From Laccaria trichodermophora (Eukaryota; Basidiomycota; Agaricomycetes; Agaricales; Hydnangiaceae), in the NCBI GenBank assembly GCA_018417955.1, contig JACTVC010000002.1:3782001-3846000 (forward strand): 64,000 nt of DNA, in the 5' to 3' direction. The notes below the pieces were generated by a model. That model had not been told where the DNA came from. It saw only the letters and a list, made by a program, of their open reading frames with translations, and did not search any database. Of this stretch, positions 1 to 11,575 are shown piece by piece. Position numbers and translations under genes: made by a program. Each line of letters starts with the position of its first letter. Positions within the stretch are counted from its first letter, which is position 1.

Positions 1-937
1 TAAGCCTCAAGCTCTGCCAGGAACGGAAGCTCAATCACCGACAGCTGCTGACGACCCACCCTCTGGTACGTGAATCTCTCCACTCTATACGTTCTTCTAA
101 ATTCCCTATTTCTAGGCGCACCTCCAGCCTATTCTGGCTCCATTCGAGGCACGCGCCGGTCATCATATAGCGAACGAACATCTTTGAATGGGTCGGGAAC
201 AGTCGTTAAGGAGGCGGATCTTGGAACAGGTGTTGACACCATCCGGCCAATCAAGAAGGTTGACCCTGTCGGGTCTTTGCGCCTATCGGCGGAATTTGTA
301 GGCAGTATGAAAAGAGATTCCTCCTCTTCACGAGCACCGTCATCTCATCGGCGCACGGTGAGTGAAACTTCCAAGGCTGGGCGGGCCATGGTGGACGAAG
401 TGGTAATTCCGATCTTACAAACGGTGGGTCTGGACTGGTCACTTTCCTACTCATATCTCATAAAATATTGCAGGCTATTCGAGATGATATGGATGCCCGG
501 GAGATCGAATCCCTCAGTATGTTGCTGAGAGGGTTCGCTGAGCTCAAGGAGGCAAACGCGGAGCTAACTTATACCCTTATCCTTGATATTCTGCAAGGGA
601 TCAATGAGTGGGTTTTTCCATCGAATATCAATACCATTGCCTGACACATTAACCCCCAAGCAACGCTTCTGTCAAAAATCATGTTCAAACGTCCCGTATC
701 TTGTTCCCACACAAACGGATAATCAGGAAAAGCGAGATGACTTCCAAAGGCTTGGTGGTCACTGAAGAGCAGGAGGAGATATCTGGTTTGCCATCTCCGT
801 CGACGTCCATACTACCAACTTCAGCGGCAACTCTGATTCCGGATTCGCCACCCCGTAGGTCACCAATATCAGAGCTCCTCTACCTGCGGTGGCTTGAAGG
901 TTTGAAGCTCAAATGGCCCAGTATGCTGTCAACTTGA
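1..937 (+). CDS. GCK-III (Sid1/Nak1-type) Ser/Thr kinase, 3' end only
   Basis: This is the C-terminal part of a Ste20-family germinal-centre kinase; the catalytic domain lies before base 1. Four exon pieces join in frame through GT-AG introns at about 66-115, 421-470 and 606-660. The joined tail has a Ser-rich linker, then a helical segment around AMVDEVVIPILQTAIRDDMD and LLRGFAELKEANAEL, and ends with the motif SELLYLRWLEGLKLKWPSML just before the stop. A Leu-rich tail followed by an RWLEGLKLKWP-like terminus is, as I recall, typical of fungal Sid1/Nak1 kinases, which act in septation and polarity with a Mob/Cdc14-like partner through this region. The assignment rests on that tail only. It converges on the chitin deacetylase gene. 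Confidence 0.62.
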
Positions 938-1399
938 TACCACCTTGTTGCACCCTGATAATACTTTTACGTTTTCTTTCTGAAGGATATTTATGCAATG
1001 CTAGTTAGTTTACGACTCCACGCACTCACGATACTCATGACAGGATACTCATGACTTGCAATGTAACATTAAAGTATGACAATCACATACACGCTTGAAG
1101 TGTTTTTACATCCACAACGAATTCGCGTACATATAGGTACGGGAAACGCTTAAAGCAATATCGTAATATCGTAAATGGTATCGTCCGATGAAGCAAATCT
1201 CGTAGCGCCGTCCTATCTACAAATAGTAAAGTCATTTGCTCCTTCCGAAATCCACAAGGAAAGCAAGTGTCCGATGAAAGTGTCCGAAACATTAAAATCC
1301 GCCAAAAGTCCAATTGCGTCTGTCTTGTGAAGTTGGATATTATAAGAAGGTATCGTGAAAGTCCGGTATGAATGGAAGGTCTCGCAGTCAGGTTATAGT
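938..1399. other. Convergent 3' intergenic region
   Basis: This stretch separates the 3' ends of the kinase gene and the chitin deacetylase gene. Open frames on the minus strand here are read-through of the deacetylase trailer. I see no gene, only AT-rich sequence suited to two polyadenylation regions. Confidence 0.6.
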
Positions 1400-3054
1400 T
1401 TACGCCAAATGAGTAGCAAGAATGGCAATCAGAAGGCATGGTAGCTGCCAAATGTAAGGACGGTGCTGGATGGATATCGCGGAGCTGTGCGTCGGGGTTG
1501 GCGTTGGTGTCGTTACCACGGAACTGGTAGAAGTGGCACTGTACAGATTGATATGATTAATTTCCAACGGAAAGATGGGAAATAAATGCTAACGTTTGCG
1601 AAGTTGACAACGTTGAACTACTGGCTGAAAGCGTTGTTGTATTTTGGGCAACCAGAACCCCCGCAGGCACAACATCATTTGACGAAGAGCCCTGGGCATT
1701 TTGATAGGATCGGCCACCATACAACTGTGCTAATGACTGTAAACTCCAACCGTTGCCTTTGATGAGGGGATAGGCAGCAATAAACGCAGACACGGATTGA
1801 GGAGTGAGCTCGTGCTCCAGAATCATCAGTCCTGGGGATTTGGGTCCTAAATGGTGGTCGGTTGCCATTCGGAAAGATAAATGGTATGAATTTACCAGTT
1901 AAGAACCGCTGCATACTAGATTGAACAGCCTGTGGAGTCGTCCCGCCCGTTGTAAGGCTCCAATCCCCAGTACTAGAAAAGAAGAGAGGTGAATGCGAAC
2001 TTCAACCAACCTTTGACAGCACGCTTACTCTTGATTCCAAATGACAGTGTCCATGCCGAATACCTTTTCATTTCAGAAAGACCCATGGGGGTGCACCAAA
2101 AAAAGCTCACCTCCTTTGCAATTGCCCTGACCCGATTATCAGAATCACCATAAGGGGGTCTCCAGTATTTCGGCACTCGACCACCGGTGGAATTGTGAAT
2201 GAGCTGTATTGTCCACCCGAGCTGTTTAACGATGATCGATCAGATTGCATATTAGTATAATAATAAAATAGACGCACCTGGCCAAGGACATCGAGATTAT
2301 TCAAGGTAGTCATGTAAGGATGTGTCCAGGTATGAACGCCTATATCATGCGAACTACTGAAGGCAGCGAGGAACTGTTGCGGATTATTGATGATGTTGAT
2401 ACCAATCATAAAATGCGTCGTTGTCTCGTTATTAGAGTTAAAAAATTGAACAAGCTGAGTAGTGGGCTGGGAAAGTTGGTTAGATTGATGGTTATCAGTC
2501 AGAATTGGTCTCTCACAGGCAGAGGGCCATCATCAAATGAACTAGCAAAAACACCTGTCGGAGCATCCCAAAGGTCGGCGGGGTTCCTGCACTTGTACGT
2601 GGCTGAGCAAACTTCTGGACCACTTGGGTTGACACCAGGGGGATACACAGGATTAACCCCTGGTGTGTTTGATGACTGAGGTATATTTGGGATTTTCCCT
2701 GCAGCGACTGCGGCATTGAGAGCGTTAACCCATTCAGCAGGTAACGCGCTTGGGTTCGGAGAGGACTGGGGAAATGAACTTGACCAGGCTAAAAGGGATA
2801 TGACAACAGGATAACATGCAGCAATACAAAGACGCACTCGGAGAGCCAACCGGCGCGTAAGTAACACCGTCGTTAGTAGCGCGTCTGAACAGAGCATTAA
2901 CTGGGTGATCCTCTGCGTGATACCAAAGACCAGGAAGAGGGCGATTGATATCGTGAGGGTGGTCGTTATAGGCTCCTGACGTCGGATTAGGGATGGCAAC
3001 TGCCCGACAGATGGGCAAAGCCACAAGTTGGAGAGCAGCCCACACGAGAAGCAT
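1400..3054 (-). CDS. Chitin deacetylase (CE4, NodB domain), secreted, GPI-anchored
   Basis: Removes acetyl groups from chitin to give chitosan in the cell wall. The start at 3054 opens a signal peptide ([19 protein letters not shown]). Exons then carry the CE4 motifs in order: SFDDGP (motif 1, catalytic base and metal Asp), [11 protein letters not shown] (motif 2, metal-binding His pair) and [15 protein letters not shown] (motif 3). The C-terminal part includes LMILEHELT, a conserved block near the domain end. An intron of about 57 nt (donor gttagc, acceptor tgtacag) must be removed near 1540-1600. This joins a Ser/Thr/Pro-rich stalk to a hydrophobic end ([14 protein letters not shown], stop at 1400), which looks like a GPI-attachment signal. 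Without that splice the protein would stop at 1557 and lose its anchor. Basidiomycete chitin deacetylases are commonly GPI-anchored, so the spliced form is favoured. Confidence 0.88.
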
Positions 3055-3226
3055 ATTGAAAAAATGAGGCGAGACAAGGCAAGGCAGCTGAGGAACGCGA
3101 CGAGCAGCCTGGCCTTGAGCACGCGAGAGACGACGAAGAGAAAGGACAGAAGAAGCTCAATTTTTGATGCTGCATTTTTGACCCTGAACGCAAACCATCA
3201 AATTTGGGCGAATAATAGAATATGTG

Positions 3227-5333
3227 TTACGTAACGATCGTACGTAATGCCAAAACACCTCCCTTCAATTGAGCAACCTTGCGTACCATCGCAGAAAATC
3301 CAGTCTTTTTATCACCATCCGTCAGATATGGTGTAAAGTGCTGGATGCAATCTCGTGTAGTGGCGTTTGGCGTATTTTTCAACCATTCCACCAGCATCAT
3401 TTCCAGTTCTGCCGGGGAAACCGGGACTGGGACTGTCCCGGCTGGTTGTCCCTTTCGCTTCTTTGGCTTGGGCGGCGGAACACTGTTTGGCGAGCCTACA
3501 GTCGAGTTCAAAGAATCATCGGCCTTCCGTTTCTTCTGGTTACCGTTGATACTATCCAACCGTGCGGGACTAGTTGCTTGGCTACCTGCCACAGGACTGT
3601 TTGCTCGACTTCCAAGGGGACTATTACCGCCACTAGCACTGCCAACAGGTCTGGGCTTGGGTACCTTGGGACTTGTAGCACGTTTGGCCACCATAGTGTG
3701 GCCGCCAAGTCCAGGAGAATTAGATGGGGATGTAGCTCGTGAACTAGGCTTGGATATTGCATTGGGGCGGTTTGGATGTAGTTTGGGAGTATTGGGTCTG
3801 GAATCCGCTTGTTGTTGCTGGATGGCAGGTCCAGTTAGAACCGGAAGTTCCTCTTCTTCTTCTTCTTCCTCCTGGAACCCCAATATTAGTGTATTGTGCG
3901 CAGCTTACAAAAACAGGATGGACGTACTGAACTCGCGTACGGGTTCTCGTCCTCGTCAGACTCGTATGCCTCATTGCCTTCTCTGTTACGGATCATCTTT
4001 TGCATCGCTTTCGCTTGTTTGCTTTTCGTGGGTTCTTCCTTCTCGTCCGAGTCATCTACCCCGGTATCCCGTTGCTTATTAGCAGCCTTATACTCTCGTT
4101 TAAGTCGTTCCTGTATGTATCAAGTAAGCATAATTCAAGGGACCCGCGCACAAAGGGGAACTATACATACCTCCAGTTCCTTTGCTTCTTCATCATTTTC
4201 ATCCAAATCCATCTTCTCTTCGTCATCTGCAAAATCTTCCTCGTAGACTTGTTCATCCAAGTCGCCTTCCTCTCCGAGTTCTTTTTCTCTCCGACTCTGA
4301 GCTCCATCATCCTCATCATCAAATAAACCGTTCATCCCGCTATCGACCGCTTTCAATTTCCGCCCCCCTGGTCCTAAACTTTGCCCCTCGCCGGCAACAA
4401 CAGGATTAGCTTCCGCTCTGAACATAGCTGCAGTCGCAGCGGACGGACCCTTTCCGCCGTTCCGACTGGCTAGCCACGCTTGAGGGTCTCGCTTCTGACT
4501 AAGAGTATACTGCACGGAAGCAGAGAAATATGAGTGGGTTTAATGGTTATGCCTCCACTTGTACATACTAGTGACTCCACTTTAGCAGTGTCCGTCGGAA
4601 GATCGTGTTTGAGTCGCTTTTGGAATTTATACCAACGATGGGCAGGCACGAACTTGAATACGTCGTTTGCGGCGGGCATGAAGAAAGCATGGGTCTCGGA
4701 CTTGGACGCGTCCTCCATCTGGCCAATCCAAAGCTCGTTGTGCGTCGATGACGAATCCTCCATCACCCATGGGTACCTTTCCTCCCGGCGCAGCTGCCTC
4801 ACCTCCTCGGGGACATAGAACACCTGCCTCGTCTTCTTTTGAAATCGTTTCTTTCCGTTTGCGACCCCTTTTCCTTTGTCTTTGCCTTTTCCTATACCCA
4901 AACTGTCATCTCGGTTATTTATCGGCCGCCCATCAACGTCGACCATAACCATCTCCCCGTCAGCGCCAACTACAGGCTTCCCATCTGGCCCAAGCATTGG
5001 CCCCACAGCTTCTGGCGCGCCGTTCGTTACTCCCTCGTCACGCCGTAAGTCCTTTCTGTTTAATTTGATGGGCGCTGTCCACTTGGATATCTCTACGGGT
5101 TTGCGAGAGTCAAACTTCATGACATCGTATTTCCAGCCATTAAGGGCGGAAGACAGTAGTCTGAAATCTTGATAAGGCCCATCAGGAAGTTTCAACTCAT
5201 CTTCGTCCTCTTCCGGGAAAGATTTGGGACGAGAATTTGAGGGTACAGGCTTCGGTGTTGATGATTTTTCTTGTTTAGTGCCTTTCTTTGGATGGAATAG
5301 CATGGAGAGCGACGGCTGTGCTTTGGGGGCCAT
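3227..5333 (-). CDS. TFG1: Transcription initiation factor IIF alpha subunit (RAP74/Tfg1)
   Basis: Large subunit of TFIIF, which escorts RNA polymerase II into the preinitiation complex. The chosen ATG at 5333 gives MAPKAQPSLSMLFHPKKG; upstream in-frame sequence lacks conservation features. The N-terminal dimerisation region contains YQDFRLLSSALNGWKYDVMK and, further on, WIGQMEDAS and AHRWYKFQKR, as in RAP74 families. After at least three introns come acidic and charged stretches (DDEEKMDLDENDEEAKELE), then a Ser/Pro low-complexity linker. Last is a C-terminal winged-helix (LEMMLVEWLKNTPNATTRDC, FSAMVRKVAQLKGGVLALR), which in other species binds the Fcp1 phosphatase. Length is about 600 residues, normal for the family. 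The antisense frame over the Ser-rich linker is open but is a compositional shadow. Confidence 0.9.
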
Positions 5334-5530
5334 GACCAATAAGCTAGCAAAAAAAAATTGCAAAGAGACAGCCGAATAGTAGGGGATATGGGTAAGGGAG
5401 AAGAGAGGATAACTGCACGATAACCGAGTTTGTGGTTTGGGATGAGTGGCGCGCGCCACTCTACAAAGAGCAGGGGTTTGGGAGCGTGACGTAACGCACT
5501 CTGACTCCCCAAAACAGTGACCCCATGTCA

Positions 5531-5536
5531 CACGTG
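5531..5536. promoter_or_regulatory. CACGTG box upstream of TFIIF alpha
   Basis: A CACGTG palindrome inside the sequence TGTCACACGTGCAT lies about 200 bp upstream of the TFIIF alpha ATG. CACGTG is the core site of Cbf1/Pho4-type bHLH factors; its use here is inferred. Nothing else recognisable fills 5334-5748. Confidence 0.35.
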
Positions 5537-5748
5537 CATCACAGATTGCTCCGTGATGAGTAAGCATGAGGAACAAGTGCATGCTCATATTAGGATAAGA
5601 TAACAATGTGCGTCAGAACAAGACATTTGGCTTAGAAATGCCAATATAAGTCTATGCTTTGGGGGAGTGCTTCTCCCCATCTTACAGATCTGGTTCTGAT
5701 GCGCAGAAACTCCTACCTTAAAATTTTTGAACGTCTTCCTGAGGCTTC

Positions 5749-8700
5749 TTGTGCTCTGCACCTCACACCATGACTGACTCCACAGTCAACACTTCCATCA
5801 CCCCTCAGCCTCGCACCCCATGCACCCATACTTCACCAGCCATCATCCAGCTTCTGAAAAGTCTTTCCCTGCCAAACATTTTACAAAAAAACAAGAAGAT
5901 TGAAATTGATAACGACACCAGATCTGCCATGACCTTAAATCATGCTCTAGACCCAGTGCATCACCCAAAACCGGGATCAGAAGCTGCTTCATTGATCACA
6001 ATTGATCCTGAAGATCTTGCTCGATTAAGGATCCTGTCCTTCTTTGCTTCTGTTCATGAGCATATTTATAATAGTCCAGTGAGGCGCCTCACCGATGATG
6101 AGCTTAAAGAAAAGGAGGAGAAAAAAAGGAATGATGATGACATTCCTGCAGAAGATCTCAGGCTTTCTAAAAGGCAATGTATGGATGGGACCAACCACGT
6201 AGAAAGAATTGTTGGAGAGCCCATTCCTATTGAATTCTCCCAAGCTTTGTACGACACTGAAATCTGTGTTGCAGTGCCACTTCCTTTCTTCCTGACCTGA
6301 AATCTCTGAACTTTGATTGATGAGGCATCAACCCTTCCTACCATCAAATCAAACCCTGTGCCTGGGGAAACTAAGGGTATTTATATTCTTAATATAGACA
6401 AGCTTTCAAATCGTTTTGGAAAGGAATTGTCCCTGACATGCAGTCAGTGGTCAGAGGCAGTGGCCAACATGTGGAGTTTTCAAATCTCCAGGGACAAGTC
6501 CAGCACTGATGGTGAACACACCACTTGGTTTGAGAAACATTTCAACTTTTTCAACATGCTAAATAAAAGGGATGAACTCTACAACACTTGGAAAACAATG
6601 GAGCTTGAATTCTGACAAGATCACAGAAGCTGCCACCTTAAATTCAGTGCGTCAGATTATGACAAGGCTCTTGGTTTGACTGAGGAGAGCCACAAAATCT
6701 GAAAGGAGTTTCAAGACCTCCTTGCTTCCCAGACGGCAGTGCAGTGGTCAGGGCCGTCCTACCATGGTAATTCTGGCTCTTCCTCACAAAGGAACTGGCC
6801 ATGAGGTCCTCTCTTACCCAACTCTTACTCTCAGCCCTTTCCGTCAGGCAGCGGCAAGCCCTCCTCCAGCGCCACCTGCCTTATCTGCACACAAGGGGGG
6901 CACTGCTTCCACCTCAAAGCCATCGTCATCATCAAGTTCGTGGATGGCAAACCAGTTTGGGCAAAACGTAGCCCAGGCTCTGGTCTCATCACCCCCAACA
7001 ACCAGACGATTTGCATCAACTGGAACATTTGGGGCACTGATGCTGTTCCCTAGTGCAGTTCCCTGCACAAAGACGATCGCCTCCACCTATGCTCCTTCTG
7101 TGGAAGCAAGAGCCACCACGCTCTCTCTTGGACCTGCCACGTCAAAACTGCTTGAGGAATTTCTTTCTGTGTCTACTCCCCCTTGTCTTTCATACACCGA
7201 TTTTTCCCATTCTGTCTTCCCTTGCCTTCCTCTGCCCTCATCTTCCACCTCTCACTCTTCAATTTTTGAATGCATTCCTCACCCTTACAACCCTGATTCC
7301 TTTGAATCCCTCTTGCTCAAACATGACCTTTCTTCTTACTATCCTCTCCTCCCTTCTAATCTGAGGCACGGTTTTCCCCTCAGATGCATGCCTGCTTTGA
7401 TGCATGGTGTTGTCCTTCCTAATAATCCCTCCACTCATGATTACATGTCTGATATCCAGAACTACCTTCAAAAAGAGCTCCTTGCTGGCAGGATGTCCAG
7501 TCCTTTCTTGCGCGCAAAGACAGAGCTGATCATGCATGGCCCTTTCCAGTCTTCTCCCCTCATCATTTCACTTCAGCCCCAGCAATGCGGTATGCCTGAC
7601 AAGGTCAGAATCTGCAGGCACCTCTCCAAAGCCTCCAAACTGCATGCCTCCATCAATTCGCATATCCACAAAGAGGATTTCCTGACGCGATTCGATTTGG
7701 TGTCAAAAGTGGCTGAAATTGTGAGTCTTCCCTTTCTCAGTCTCTTCCCCCCCATTTTCTCCTTCCTCCTTATACATCCCTTTTGTGTTTTGTGCAGGGG
7801 GATGTTTTCTTCTTGCCTGCCATATGCAGATTGAGATATTGGCACTCCTTGTGCATTATCTCGGGCTCCTGCCCATTTTTTTCTTGCATGCACTTGTGTG
7901 TAGGGCACCCTAGTGCCTCTACTCAGACATCTCATGATGTATTCTTCGCGCAAGCTCGTGCATGAAAACACTGCTTGTGTTTCCTCTTTATGAGCATCTC
8001 ATGATGCTTTTCTCTCTGTGGTGTCTTGTCCACTGTCATGTACCTCATGGTACTTGCCCTTTTCCATCACTTCTATTGTTGCTATCTACCTTTCCACATC
8101 ACTGATGCTTACACTTACATGTAGATTGTGCTTGCTCCTCTTGGGACTCAGGCTTGCACATTGGACATTAAAAACTTCCATCGCACCTGCCCTGTATTAC
8201 CTTCCCACAAGCGCTGGCTCATCGTCCAAGGCATTGCTGGTCAATTCTTTATTGACCATGTGCATCCTTTTGGCACTGCTTGTGCTAGCAGTAACACTGG
8301 CATGATCGCTAATGCCATCGTTGACATTTGGAAGGCAGAGGGCGTCTTCCCTGTCCCAAAATACAAAGACAATTTAAAAGTCTTTCATACCCCTTCATCT
8401 ATGGGCACTTTCCATGAAGGAGACTTCTCGTATGATTACGACCACAGCGAAATGCTATGCTGTATCACTCCCTTGGGTGTCCCTTGGCATGATGAGAAAG
8501 GTGATGATCACTTTCTTTTCATTACCACTTTTATTGGTTTTCGCTGGGACATTCCACAAAAGCTCGTCAGCCTCCCTGATGACAAGCGTCTGAAGTTTCA
8601 CGAGTGTGTTTGTCGATTCCTTAATGATTTCCAAGGTCTTACTTGCTCTCCTTCTTCTTTGACACTTTCTCATTTATTTTCAAAGGTTGTTGTTGTCACC

Positions 8701-9440
8701 TACTTGATGTGGAGAAGATCCATGGCTCCCTCTGCCACATCGCCTTTGTGTACCTTGACAGCTGCTCTCGCTTACCTTCCTTATCAAATTTCACTTCATC
8801 TTTCCTTGAAGAAATGGGCTTACACGACTGCCGCTTACTGATCCACTCTGACAACCAAGGTACCATTGGTGCCTTGGACAAGGGGCAAAGCCCTAACTCT
8901 CATATCAACCTCTCCATTCGCCGGACCTACCTTGTCCTTTCCCACTTGTCTATCACCCCTGAAATTGCTTATGTTGAATCTATTGCCAACCCAGCTGACC
9001 CTATCTCACACAGAGAACAGGGGGAACCTGGCTGGTACATTTCTCACAACCTCAAGCTCCCTGATGAGCTTACTGATTGTTTCCTTTATGTTTAGCCTTG
9101 ACCGAAAACTTGCCTCGTCGACATGTGTCACCAAGAGACGTGTGGGTAAGATAACATCCCCCAGCTCTATCTCACTGTGCCCCATGCGATCTCAAAATTC
9201 CTTCCATCCATTTCTGTGTCCCACACCCCCTTGCTCTCCTACCAGCTCTACCATCAAGACTCCCCCCTCCCAACTCTCTTTGCCCTCCCTTTCACCTTCT
9301 TCCCCATCCTCTGCCCCCCCCTCGCACATCATACACTCTTGCAAACCCAAACCTGGTCACTCTATTACTCATAACGACTTCTGTCCCCACATCCCTGCTG
9401 CTGATTGCATTTTCACATGGCGCACTCCCTTCGGTTCGCA
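5749..9440 (+). mobile_element. Decayed DIRS-like retroelement (Gag-like, RT, RNase H; truncated)
   Basis: Three blocks in order. A Gag-like region (5749-7150) ends in a Cys/His cluster (CSFCGSKSHHALSWTC). A reverse transcriptase region follows (about 7190-8630, with KELLAGRMSSPFL, RICRHLSKASKLHASIN, CTLDIKNFHRTCPVLP). An RNase H-like block (8820-9090) shows LLIHSDNQGTIGAL and YVESIANPADPIS. Traces after 9100 resemble the start of a tyrosine-recombinase region, cut short near 9440. The copy is dead: stops at 6613, 6700, 6802 and 7051, frame changes near 6298, and the RT active-site motif (expected Y-x-D-D) reads YKDN near 8370. The RT frame is broken at about 7720-8125 by a 400-bp stretch with a GTGAGT donor and an acceptor TACATGTAG, which looks like an intron. 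Assignment to DIRS rather than another RT-RNase H lineage is from memory of similar Agaricomycete elements. Confidence 0.7.
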
Positions 9441-9610
9441 TAGTGTTCGCAGGTCCGGTTCAGTCCAGTTTTTTGCCCTGAAAATGCGCAACTGTGGACC
9501 GCAACCGGTCCAGGACTGACCCAAATATTGAGGGAACCGAACCGGATCACCTAGAACTGGTCTTTTGCAGTCCATGGACCATGTTCAGACCAATTCAGAC
9601 CAGTCTTTTT
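9440..9610. repeat. GGTCC/ACCGG-rich dispersed repeat at the retroelement break
   Basis: A short block with repeated and mutually complementary words (GGTCCGGTTCAGTCCAG, AACCGGTCCAGGACTG, AACCGGATC, CAGACCAATTCAGACCAG) begins exactly where the retroelement homology stops. It looks like the edge of a separate small repeat inserted into or joined to the element. No coding potential. Confidence 0.45.
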
Positions 9611-10035
9611 GCGTAAAATGTGTCATAGCAATATAAACCATTTGTATCTCAATTATTATTACTCTAAAAAATAAACTGGTTATATATCATAGTAAAACAT
9701 ATAAATACCCATCATTCCACCAATTCTTAAGAAATTCAATGAAGGTTTGACATAGCTATGACTGAAACCGAATTACATCTCCTAAAGACTCAGGCAGAAT
9801 GTAATGTGGCAACTGTAAATTATTTGATGCATACCATATATTGATAGATGATGAGTATATTTTCATAGTTAAAATGTCAATATCCAAAAATTGAATCAAG
9901 CAAAATGATGAAAGTTTGAGTGAGTTAGAATTAAAGTCATTCTGGTACAAGTTGTATTTGTGCCAAAATGGATTTGGTTATATCTTTCTCAGTTCTTAAC
10001 CATTTTTGATGAACCAAAAACCACAGTACTTATCA
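9611..10035. other. AT-rich non-coding stretch
   Basis: Strongly AT-rich DNA without a supportable gene, lying between the retroelement fragment and the inverted-repeat element. I see no terminal repeats or tandem structure of its own. Confidence 0.5.
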
Positions 10036-10195
10036 GTCCCCCACAGAATCCTGCAGGACTCACAGGATTCCTGGGGATTCCTGGGGATTCCTGAGGATTC
10101 CTCAGGACTACACTATAATTTTGGTGATTTTGTGTTGGAGGAGAAAAATTATGTCAAGTCCTCAGGAATACTGAGGACTACATGTCATTTAAACC

Positions 10196-10620
10196 ATAAG
10201 TTAATGCTAACATGTGAGACAAGGCCGGATTTCAAGGCCTAAAAATGTACCATCACATTCATTAGTATTTGTAAAATATTGGAATAAATATAAACATTGA
10301 CTACATTTGTCACAAAAGTCCAAATGTGGTCAAGGAAATGCACAGCTTTTTTATTGTTGTTCTTTATTCATTATTCTATTCATTACAATATTCATCAGCT
10401 GAGTGGTGTTGCCATGGTAACAAAGAATATTTATTGAAGAAAAATGAAAAATACAGCAGAACAATAAAGAAACAGTGCAATTTCTTGACCACACTTGGAC
10501 TTTTGTGACAAATGTAATCAGTCTTTATATTCCTTCCAATATTTTACAAATACTGATGAATACAGTGGTACATGTTTTGGCCTTGAAATCCAGCCTTGTC
10601 TCACATGTAAGAATGCCTCA
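10196..10620. repeat. 420-bp near-palindrome (hairpin) centred on CCATGG
   Basis: The arm starting CATGTGAGACAAGGCCGGAT (about 10212) is repeated in reverse complement ending near 10608. Shared blocks include ATTTCAAGGCC, AGTATTTGTAAAATATTGGA and ACATTTGTCACAAAAGTCCA. Similarity extends toward the centre (ATGCACAG and TTTATTGTTGTTC versus their complements), leaving only a few tens of bases unpaired around CCATGG at 10412. Identity of the outer arms is roughly 85 percent by eye. It could be a foldback element nested in the larger repeat or an integral part of it. Confidence 0.72.
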
Positions 10621-10777
10621 TGATAGGTAAAATTTATTGGTGAAAAACAAGATGTATTGAATGTAATTAATTAATTATATTTACTACAATTTAATTTTAA
10701 AGGGAGGGGGAAGGAGTGATGAAAAGTGATAAAGGGATGGTGGTGGGGAGTGAGAAGGGAGGGGAGGGGAGTAATGG

Positions 10778-10857
10778 AGGGGGAAGGGAGTGTGGAGAGG
10801 GGGAAGGGAGTGTGGAAAGGGGGAAGGGAGTGTGGAGAGGGGGAAGGGAGTGTGGAG
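10778..10857. repeat. 20-bp purine-rich tandem repeat, four copies
   Basis: Four consecutive near-identical units of AGGGGGAAGGGAGTGTGGAG, embedded in a longer G/A-only tract from about 10700. It explains the long open frame that runs through this part on the plus strand. Confidence 0.85.
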
Positions 10858-10925
10858 GGAGAGGGAGGAGAATGATAAAGGGGGGATCCTCGTTCATGGG
10901 CGGTCGTCTCGTGGGCAGTTGTGGT

Positions 10926-10989
10926 CGTTGGTGGGCAGTTGCGTTGGTGGGTGGTTGTGTTGGTGGGCAGTCGCGTTGGTGGGTGGTCA
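10926..10989. repeat. 16-bp tandem repeat, four copies
   Basis: Four units alternating CGTTGGTGGGCAGTTG and CGTTGGTGGGTGGTTG with small changes. The alternation suggests a 32-bp higher-order unit present twice. Confidence 0.8.
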
Positions 10990-11165
10990 TCCTCGTATGT
11001 GGGCGGTCGTTTGTGTACGTCGGGGGCGTCCGCCGTTTGTCGACCACGGTGATGTCGTCCATGGGCGCTGGGTTGTTGTGTCCGTGGGCAGTGTTTATTG
11101 GTGAGTGGGGGGGTCGTCGTTGTCCATGTGGGGAGTTGTTGTCGTCATCCATGGGCGCTCATCTT

Positions 11166-11458
11166 GTCGTTCGTTGTCGAAAAAGTCGACATCAACGTGG
11201 CATGCCCATCGGGCATGCCACATCAGCGGTTTGGTGGTGGCGCCGTTTGTTGGGCGCCACCGCCTCGTCGGCATTGGTGGGTGGGCTGTTGTGGTGGTAT
11301 GTGGTGGTGGTGGCACATGGTGGGGGTTGTTGTCCCTCGTTGTGGGGTTGTGGGCGTTCGTCGTCGAGAAAATCGCCATCGACGCGGCACACCCAGATGG
11401 GGCGTGCTACGTCAGCCGTTTGGTGGTGGCGCCGTTTGCTGGGCGCCACCACCGTTGT
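11166..11458. repeat. Direct duplication of a ~100-bp block at 189-bp spacing
   Basis: The block around 11166-11265 recurs at 11353-11458. Both copies carry GTTTGGTGGTGGCGCCGTTT followed by TGGGCGCCACC, and both follow a GTCGAnAAA word. The copies have diverged moderately, so this is an old internal tandem duplication within the 1.8-kb element. Confidence 0.7.
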
Positions 11459-11575
11459 CATTGTCGTTGTTGAGGTCAATGGGGCCGTGGGCGTTGATGC
11501 GGTCATCGTCGTCGTGGGCGAGGTGGTGGTGGGTGGTGAAGAGAGAGGTGACGTGACGTGTCACATATGAGAACC

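Noticed and set aside
1083..1399. Minus-strand frame downstream of chitin deacetylase as a separate small gene
   Set aside because: It is trailer sequence after the deacetylase stop and shows no protein-like features.
3279..4082. Long plus-strand open frame (267 codons) opposite TFIIF alpha
   Set aside because: It mirrors the Ser/Pro and Glu-rich linker of TFIIF alpha on the other strand; runs such as poly-Ser come from GAA/GAG codons of that gene.
5749..6615. Two consecutive open frames that could be taken as host genes
   Set aside because: They form one interrupted Gag-like region continuous with RT and RNase H blocks downstream, with several stops.
10716..11570. 284-codon plus-strand open frame, Gly/Val/Trp-rich
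   Set aside because: It is produced by purine-rich and GTTGGTGGG tandem repeats inside the inverted-repeat element; several overlapping frames on both strands are equally open.
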